Shown in pieces: positions 1-4,405 of a stretch of 7,262 nucleotides of DNA. The stretch spans positions 1 to 7,262 of the forward strand of contig JAISWA010000205.1 in the NCBI GenBank assembly GCA_031271275.1, written 5' to 3'. The notes beneath the pieces were generated by a model. That model worked only from the letters and a program-made list of their open reading frames with translations, was not told the origin of the DNA and made no database searches. The DNA is from Clostridiales bacterium (GTDB lineage Bacteria; Bacillota; Clostridia; Lachnospirales; WQUN01). The translations under genes were made by a program, and so were the position numbers. Each line of letters starts with the position of its first letter. Within the stretch, counting starts at the first letter, position 1.

Positions 1-153
1 AACCCGCAGCTGCTTATAAAATTTATCAAGTGGGCGTCCACGGTGGTGCGCACGGTTTCTTCCCCCAAGACGGGCGACAGCGCGGCGGCCACCGCAGGCG
101 TTGACGTTAACACCATACCTACGGTGGCGGACGACGACAGCGAAATATGGTAA
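1..153 (+). CDS. Possible 3' end of an unidentified gene entering from the left edge
   Basis: Frame 1 is open from the window edge to a TAA at 151-153, giving about 50 C-terminal residues that end in an acidic tail (VADDDSEIW). First codon positions are about three quarters purine and third positions are mostly G or C, as in the neighbouring genes. The stop falls 14 bases before the convergent receptor stop codon. I recognise no domain. The opposite strand is also open here: a frame from an ATG at 116 runs off the left edge (starting MVLTSTPAVAAALSPV) and shares the same third positions, so composition only mildly favours the + reading and that ATG lacks a clear ribosome binding site. The region could also be non-coding. 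Confidence 0.33.
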   Translation, partial: NPQLLIKFIKWASTVVRTVSSPKTGDSAAATAGVDVNTIPTVADDDSEIW

Positions 154-155
154 CG

Positions 156-168
156 GGCGCATTGCGCC
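156..168. other. Short GC hairpin between convergent stop codons
   Basis: GGCGC (156-160) and GCGCC (164-168) form a perfect 5 bp stem around a three-base ATT loop. It lies exactly between the TAA at 151-153 on the + strand and the receptor TAG at 170-168 on the minus strand. No T tract follows on either strand, so it is not a standard intrinsic terminator. It may help 3' end formation or be chance. Confidence 0.3.
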
Positions 169-2741
169 TAAAAATTACTTACCATATCTTTTAAAATCTC
201 TGCCTGGCTGGAAAGCTCCTGCGAGGCGGCGGCGGTTTCCTCGCTTGAAGCCGAGTTTTGCATCGTAATGTCTGAAATTTGCTTGATTCCTTCGCTGATT
301 TGGTTGACTGACTCCGCTTGTTCCGAAGCTGCCCGCGCGATTTCGTCTATGAGTTTTGACACCGCGTCAGAATCGGAAACAATCGTCGTCAGGGACTGAG
401 CGGTGCTTGCCGCAATCGTGGTACCGTTTTCGACCCTGTTCAGCGACTCGAAAATTAAATCATTGGTTTCCTTCGCGGCCGCCTGCGACCGGGCGGCCAA
501 GTTTCTGACTTCCTCCGCCACCACCGCGAAGCCCTTGCCGTGTTCCCCTGCCCGCGCGGCTTCCACCGCGGCGTTAATAGCGAGCATGTTGGTCTGGAAA
601 GCGATGTCTTCAATGGCTTTTATGATTCTCGAAATATTGTCCGAAGCCCCTTTAATCCCTTCCATAGCGGATACCATCCGCTTCATCTGCTCGTTGCCGA
701 CGATGGCGTTTTCTTTTGCGTTCATAGACAGCTCACTGGCGTTTGACGCGTTTTGCGCCGCTACTTTTGTTTTTTCGTTGATCATCACAAGGCTTGAGTC
801 AAGTTCCTCTATCGAACTGGACTGACTGACCGCGCCCGCCGCGAGATGCTGGCTGTTCTCCGCGATTTGTTTCGCCCCGTTTGTAACCTGGGCGCTTACG
901 ATTTTTATATTGGCGACCAACTCGTTCAGGTTATGTATTATTTCGTTCATATCCGTCGTGTCCGAGATAAATTCCACAAAACCCGTGATTTTACCGTTAT
1001 CGTCTTGTACATCCGCCACGTTCACTTCATAGTGCTTTCCGTCCTGCGAGAACCGGGTCGGTTTTATTCCCTTTTTAAAATTATTAATCGCGCAGTTGCC
1101 GGTTCCGCATATGACCGTACCGAAAGAACTGCACTGCAGCCCCACGACCTCATGCCGTTTCCTGCCGATCATTTCCTCGCAGGCTTTGTTGACGAACGTC
1201 CAGTTCATATCCGCGTCCGTGGAGAATACGGGCGTCGGGATGCCGTCAAGCAGCGATTCATACCAGTTGGCTTTGTCGGCGATGGATTTTACCAACGTGT
1301 TAAGCTCGCTCAGCAGCGCCGCCCAGTCGCCTTTGTATTTACCGGCGTCCGCGCGGGCGTTTAGCTCGCCGCGTATGGCGGCTTCGGACAGCTGACGTAT
1401 TTCGCTGTCAATGTCTTTGAGGTTTTTACGCAGCCCTTCCACGGTTTTGCCGTAAACCGCTTTCTTCCCCGGAAGTTCCGCGTACTTCACGCCAAAATCA
1501 CCTTCGCCGAGCTTTTGCAGCGCGGCAAGCAAATGCAGTGTGTCTTCGTTGTTCAGCTTCATCATTTCGTTTATTCCGGAAACGACCTTTTTATAATCGC
1601 CGCTGTATTGGCTGTCGTCTATTTTATAATCCACTTCGCCTTCCGTATTAATTTTTCGCGACATGACGCCCATATCCGCGGTCAGCTTATTAAAGATTTC
1701 CAAAACGCTCGACATACTGACGGAAAGCTGCCCGACTTCATCACGCGTATTCATGGCGACGGCAACGCCAAGGTCGCCTTCAGCCGCCGCGATAAGTTTA
1801 CGGTTCAGCTCCTCCATGGGGCGCGTTATGCGGCGCAGGATAACCGTTACGATTAACGCCATAAATATTATAGCCGCCGCGGAAATGATTACCGAGCTTA
1901 CCGCAAGCGTATTGAGCGTTTCGTAAAACTCCTGCCGGGGAATCACGGCGTATACCGTCTTACCGTTTTCGTCGCGGGAGTTCGCGTAATACTCGCCGCC
2001 GTTTTGCGTAAACCACATGCCGCTGCCTGTTTGCCGCGCGGCGGAAGGGGCAAATCCCATACCGATTTGTGAAACGTCCCCCGAGGCGGTCACGGTTCCG
2101 TTTTCCACGATGAAGCAGTAACCGGACCTGCCCACTTTGGTGTTTGCCACTGTTTTTTGTACGCTCATGGCGGTTTTCATCGCGTCGATGATTCCCGCCT
2201 CGATGCCGACCTGCACCAACCCGTCGGCGTCGGTTCTCGCGACGCCCGTGTACTGAAACATCAGCCCGAGCGTGGCGTTAGGCTGAGGTTCCTGCGCCAA
2301 TTCGTAAGTCGGGTCTTGCAATATTTGAAGGAACGGTATCGTCTGTTCACCGCTCGCAAAGTCAAAACCGTAGTACCCCGGAATATTGCCCCACCAAAGC
2401 ACGCCGTTCTCATCCACCACATGCACCTCGGTGACGTCAAGAAGCTCCGCCAGCCGGACCATTTCTTCCGTTTCAAGCGCGTCCGGGTTAAGCCGGACAA
2501 TTTCCGCAAGCGCCCGGGAAAGGGAAAGGTTCTTCGCGTCAAGCTCCCCCATGACGAGCCCGATTATTTCCGACGAAAGCCTTTCGGCTGCGACGACGTT
2601 ACTGATTGCCGCTTCCATTTCGGTGTCAATCATTTCGTTTACCGCGTTTTTGGTAATCAGGTAGTTGATGACGGAAATGGCGGTGACGACGACTGCGAGG
2701 ACCAGTATGACCGGCAGTAAAATCTTGTTTCGGAGCTTCAT
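168..2741 (-). CDS. Methyl-accepting chemotaxis protein with Cache, HAMP array and PAS domains
   Basis: Membrane chemoreceptor that would signal to CheA/CheW at the cell pole. Residues are numbered from the upstream ATG at 2750. A first membrane helix (about 11-33) is followed by a roughly 250-residue extracellular sensor of double-Cache type (motifs QEPQPN at 154-159, VQVGIE at 179-184, GYCFIVENG at 210-218). A second membrane helix (about 283-305) leads to a HAMP domain (305-358), then HAMP-like modules near 375-400, 419-447 and 462-490 (last one ARADAGKYKGDW). A PAS domain (about 495-605) carries Cys540, Cys548 and Cys553. The signalling domain has the canonical hairpin tip (IEDIAFQTNMLAINAAVEAA, 713-732). 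No CheR-binding pentapeptide tail is present. I start at residue 4 (ATG 2741), because AGGAGG at 2757-2752 lies 10 bases before it but only 1 base before the ATG at 2750. Ligand unknown. Confidence 0.95.
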   Translation of the reverse strand: MKLRNKILLPVILVLAVVVTAISVINYLITKNAVNEMIDTEMEAAISNVVAAERLSSEIIGLVMGELDAKNLSLSRALAEIVRLNPDALETEEMVRLAELLDVTEVHVVDENGVLWWGNIPGYYGFDFASGEQTIPFLQILQDPTYELAQEPQPNATLGLMFQYTGVARTDADGLVQVGIEAGIIDAMKTAMSVQKTVANTKVGRSGYCFIVENGTVTASGDVSQIGMGFAPSAARQTGSGMWFTQNGGEYYANSRDENGKTVYAVIPRQEFYETLNTLAVSSVIISAAAIIFMALIVTVILRRITRPMEELNRKLIAAAEGDLGVAVAMNTRDEVGQLSVSMSSVLEIFNKLTADMGVMSRKINTEGEVDYKIDDSQYSGDYKKVVSGINEMMKLNNEDTLHLLAALQKLGEGDFGVKYAELPGKKAVYGKTVEGLRKNLKDIDSEIRQLSEAAIRGELNARADAGKYKGDWAALLSELNTLVKSIADKANWYESLLDGIPTPVFSTDADMNWTFVNKACEEMIGRKRHEVVGLQCSSFGTVICGTGNCAINNFKKGIKPTRFSQDGKHYEVNVADVQDDNGKITGFVEFISDTTDMNEIIHNLNELVANIKIVSAQVTNGAKQIAENSQHLAAGAVSQSSSIEELDSSLVMINEKTKVAAQNASNASELSMNAKENAIVGNEQMKRMVSAMEGIKGASDNISRIIKAIEDIAFQTNMLAINAAVEAARAGEHGKGFAVVAEEVRNLAARSQAAAKETNDLIFESLNRVENGTTIAASTAQSLTTIVSDSDAVSKLIDEIARAASEQAESVNQISEGIKQISDITMQNSASSEETAAASQELSSQAEILKDMVSNF

Positions 2742-2751
2742 GGATGGCATT

Positions 2752-2757
2752 CCTCCT
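2752..2757 (-). promoter_or_regulatory. Ribosome binding site of the chemoreceptor, deciding the start
   Basis: The minus strand reads a perfect AGGAGG here. One base then separates it from an ATG at 2750 and ten bases from the in-frame ATG at 2741. A one-base gap is too short for initiation, so the second ATG, giving MKLRNKILLPV, is preferred. Confidence 0.7.
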
Positions 2758-2789
2758 TCAGAATGGTGGTAGGGTGCTTCGCTATGCTT

Positions 2790-2818
2790 ATTATAGCATG
2801 GGCGGCGGAGTTTAATAA
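2790..2818 (-). promoter_or_regulatory. Candidate promoter of the chemoreceptor gene
   Basis: On the minus strand a perfect TATAAT (2795-2790) lies about 50 bases before the start codon. TTATTA sits 17 bases upstream of it, a poor match to the housekeeping -35 box. A second reading is TAAA, then 15 bases, then TATAATAA, which has the exact -35 core and spacing of motility sigma factor (SigD/FliA) promoters but only the ATAA half of the usual -10. A small inverted repeat (ATGCT 2784-2788, AGCAT 2795-2799) overlaps the -10 and could be an operator or chance. Confidence 0.4.
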
Positions 2819-2830
2819 AACATTTTGTTT

Positions 2831-2860
2831 CCGGGCTTGCATGTCCCGGTTTTTTTTTTT
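2831..2860 (+). terminator. Intrinsic-terminator-like hairpin upstream of spoIIAA
   Basis: CCGGG (2831-2835) pairs with CCCGG (2845-2849) around a nine-base loop and is followed directly by eleven T residues (2850-2860) on the + strand. The form is that of a short intrinsic terminator, with a modest 5 bp stem. No + strand gene lies before it in the intergenic region, because the receptor runs the other way. It might block antisense transcription leaving the receptor gene, end a short leader or small RNA, or act with its A/T tract as a promoter-upstream element. Confidence 0.5.
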
Positions 2861-2865
2861 ATTAT

Positions 2866-2902
2866 GTAGGTGATTTACATTTTATGGCAGACAATTAAAT
2901 AT
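2866..2902 (+). promoter_or_regulatory. Candidate promoter region of the spoIIA operon
   Basis: The stretch between the T tract and the spoIIAA ribosome binding site must hold the operon promoter if the terminator-like hairpin works. Two readings are possible. TTTACA (2874-2879) is a five-of-six match to a housekeeping -35, but the hexamers at -10 distance (TTAAAT 2895-2900 at 15 bases, AAATAT 2897-2902 at 17) are weak. A SigH-like reading has AGGTGATTT (2868-2876) and AGACAATT (2889-2896), each with mismatches and with spacing about two bases longer than the usual SigH spacing. SigH drives spoIIA in Bacillus subtilis. Neither reading is firm. Confidence 0.28.
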
Positions 2903-2903
2903 C

Positions 2904-2913
2904 GAGGGGGAAG
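2904..2913 (+). promoter_or_regulatory. Ribosome binding site of spoIIAA
   Basis: A purine run, GAGGGGGAAG, ends two bases before the ATG at 2916; its AGGGGG core is five bases from the start codon. It is the only clear Shine-Dalgarno-like sequence with good spacing in the operon, so translation of the two downstream genes probably depends partly on coupling. Confidence 0.6.
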
Positions 2914-2915
2914 TC

Positions 2916-3260
2916 ATGGAGATTAAAATCAATAAGGGCGGCGCGGTCATGACGGTGTTCGCGGAGGGCGACATCGACCACCACAACGCCGACTCGCTTC
3001 GGGAAAAAGTAGACGCCGCGTTCGAGCGCTCCGCGTGCAAGCATATGATATTTGATTTTTCCCGGGTTTCATTCATGGACTCGTCGGGCATAGGCTTGAT
3101 AATCGGCAGGTATAAAAACACGGAAAAGCGCGGCGGGAAGCTAATCATCACAAGCGCTAACGAAAATACCCGGCGTATCATTCAGATATCCGGGCTGCAA
3201 AAAATCGTGCGCTGCCACGACACGGTCAGCGATGCGATGAAAGCATTGGGGGTTGAATAA
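2916..3260 (+). CDS. spoIIAA: Anti-sigma F factor antagonist SpoIIAA
   Basis: A 114-residue STAS-domain protein, close to the 117 residues of the Bacillus subtilis protein. It acts in the developing forespore: in the unphosphorylated form it binds SpoIIAB and displaces SigF; SpoIIAB phosphorylates it and the SpoIIE phosphatase reverses this. Visible family marks are GDIDHH (18-23), the phosphorylation loop FMDSSGIGLIIGRY (53-66), and the C-terminal helix region SGLQKIV (92-98). By comparison with the known family the phosphorylated residue should be Ser57 of DSSG. The ATG at 2916 has a purine-rich ribosome binding site. It is the first gene of the operon, and its TAA is one base before the spoIIAB start. 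Confidence 0.96.
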   Translation: MEIKINKGGAVMTVFAEGDIDHHNADSLREKVDAAFERSACKHMIFDFSRVSFMDSSGIGLIIGRYKNTEKRGGKLIITSANENTRRIIQISGLQKIVRCHDTVSDAMKALGVE

Positions 3261-3261
3261 A

Positions 3262-3684
3262 ATGGAACAGCAGAACCGTGTAGAAATCACCATGGAAAGC
3301 CGCTCCGTCAACGAGCAGTTTGCGCGGATGGCGGTCGCCGCGTTTATCGCGCCGCTCGACCCGTCGGTAAGTGAGCTCACCGATATCAAGACCGCGGTTT
3401 CCGAAGCGGTGACAAACGCGATTATCCACGGGTATGAGCATACGCCGGGGGAAGTCAGGCTTTCGCTTTCCTGCGAGGGGCGTTGTTTGACCGTGGAAGT
3501 CTCCGACGACGGCGCGGGCATCGAGAATATCCCCGACGCCATGCAGCCGCTGTTTACCACCAAGCCTGAGTTGGAGCGCTCGGGGATGGGCTTTACCGTG
3601 ATGGAAAATTTCATGGACGAAGTGAGGGTCATCTCAGAAAAAGGCAAGGGCACGGCGGTTGTTATGAAAAGAAAACTGAGCTGA
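3262..3684 (+). CDS. spoIIAB: Anti-sigma F factor and serine kinase SpoIIAB
   Basis: A 140-residue GHKL-fold ATPase/kinase. It binds SigF as an anti-sigma factor and phosphorylates SpoIIAA on serine. The ATP site is complete: N box EAVTNAIIHG (48-57), G1 box DDGAGI (82-87), an ATP lid QPLFTTKPELERSG (95-108) and G2 box GMGF (108-111). The segment FARMAVAAF (20-28) matches the part of the family that contacts SigF and SpoIIAA. I choose the ATG at 3262, one base after the spoIIAA stop; a TTG at 3253 in the same frame would add three residues (MNK) inside spoIIAA and has no advantage. GGGGG at 3248-3252, within spoIIAA, can serve as ribosome binding site nine bases upstream. Its TGA is one base before sigF. 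Confidence 0.97.
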   Translation: MEQQNRVEITMESRSVNEQFARMAVAAFIAPLDPSVSELTDIKTAVSEAVTNAIIHGYEHTPGEVRLSLSCEGRCLTVEVSDDGAGIENIPDAMQPLFTTKPELERSGMGFTVMENFMDEVRVISEKGKGTAVVMKRKLS

Positions 3685-3685
3685 C

Positions 3686-4405
3686 ATGGACGTGATGTTA
3701 GAATTAATCACCCGCGCGCAAGACGGGGACGACGCGGCTTCCGAGCGCATCATTAAGGAAAACAGCGGCTTGATATGGTCGGTGGTCAAAAAATTCGCCA
3801 ACCGGGGCTACGAAGCCGAGGACCTGTACCAAATCGGCGCGATCGGCCTGCTCAAATGCATACGCAAATTTGACCAAAGCTATGACGTAAAGTTTTCCAC
3901 CTACGCCGTGCCCATGATCATCGGGGAAATCAAACGCTTCCTGCGGGACGACGGAATGCTAAAAGTCTCGCGCCCCATGAAGGAACTGGCGTCCAAAGCC
4001 CGCTACGCGCAGGAAACGCTGACCACGCGCCTCGGCCGTCAGCCGACGCTTTCCGAACTTGCGGCGGAGACGAATACCGACGTGGAGGACTTGGTGGTCG
4101 CCATGGAATCCGGGCTTGAGGTGGAGTCGCTGTACACCACCATCCACCAGGGCGACGGCGGGCCGATTTACCTGATTGACAAAATCGACCGGGACACCGG
4201 CGAAAGCGAACAGGTGGTAGACATGATCGCCCTGCGGCAGATTATCGGAAGACTGAAGCCGAAAGAACGGCAGGTAATCATCCTGCGTTATTTCCAGGAC
4301 AAAACGCAGACGGAAGTGGCGAAAGAGATTGGCGTCTCGCAGGTGCAGGTCTCGCGTATCGAGAAAAAAGTGTTAAAAACCTTGCGTGAGAATTGGTTTA
4401 CCTGA
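3686..4405 (+). CDS. sigF: RNA polymerase sporulation sigma factor SigF
   Basis: A 239-residue sigma-70 group protein, slightly shorter than the 255 residues of Bacillus subtilis SigF. It directs the first forespore-specific transcription after asymmetric division and is held inactive by SpoIIAB. Region 2 holds DLYQIGAIGLLKCIRKFD (46-63) and FSTYAVPMIIGEIKRFLRDD (70-89); region 3 spans about 95-165; region 4.2 has the helix-turn-helix QTEVAKEIGVSQVQVSRIEK (208-227). Position directly after spoIIAA-spoIIAB identifies it as SigF rather than its relative SigG, which has a different N-terminal extension. The ATG at 3686 is one base after the spoIIAB stop and has no good Shine-Dalgarno; translational coupling is likely. 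An in-frame ATG at 3695 is an alternative start. The last ten codons and stop overlap the convergent surface-protein gene, and no terminator is visible downstream. Confidence 0.96.
   Translation: MDVMLELITRAQDGDDAASERIIKENSGLIWSVVKKFANRGYEAEDLYQIGAIGLLKCIRKFDQSYDVKFSTYAVPMIIGEIKRFLRDDGMLKVSRPMKELASKARYAQETLTTRLGRQPTLSELAAETNTDVEDLVVAMESGLEVESLYTTIHQGDGGPIYLIDKIDRDTGESEQVVDMIALRQIIGRLKPKERQVIILRYFQDKTQTEVAKEIGVSQVQVSRIEKKVLKTLRENWFT
4373..4405. other. Antisense overlap of the sigF and surface-protein gene 3' ends
   Basis: Thirty-three bases encode both the end of SigF (+ strand) and the end of the GLUG protein (minus strand). The codons are exactly in register on opposite strands: the sigF leucine codon TTA at 4373-4375 reads as the TAA stop of the other gene. 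No hairpin with a T tract is seen on either strand nearby. Confidence 0.85.

Noticed and set aside
76..93. SPKTGD in the left-edge frame as a sortase sorting signal
   Set aside because: The conserved leucine is absent and no hydrophobic segment with a positive tail follows; the frame ends in an acidic tail.
846..1364. Long + strand open frame opposite the chemoreceptor, and similar ones at 403-825 and 2157-2720
   Set aside because: All lie antisense to a fully convincing receptor coding sequence, show no recognisable domains, and are expected from the high GC third positions.
2777..2783. TAGCGAA on the minus strand as a Spo0A box
   Set aside because: Only five of seven bases match TGTCGAA and the site lies far from spoIIAA on the other side of the terminator-like hairpin.
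2751..2860. A riboswitch leader before spoIIAA
   Set aside because: Apart from the simple hairpin and T tract there is no larger folded aptamer-like structure or known conserved motif in this 110-base stretch.
3253..3261. TTG at 3253 as the spoIIAB start
   Set aside because: It would overlap spoIIAA, adds only three residues and is weaker than the ATG at 3262, which follows the spoIIAA stop by one base.
3141..3653. Minus strand open frame across spoIIAA and spoIIAB
   Set aside because: Both + strand genes are certain from their motifs; the reverse frame is a shadow.
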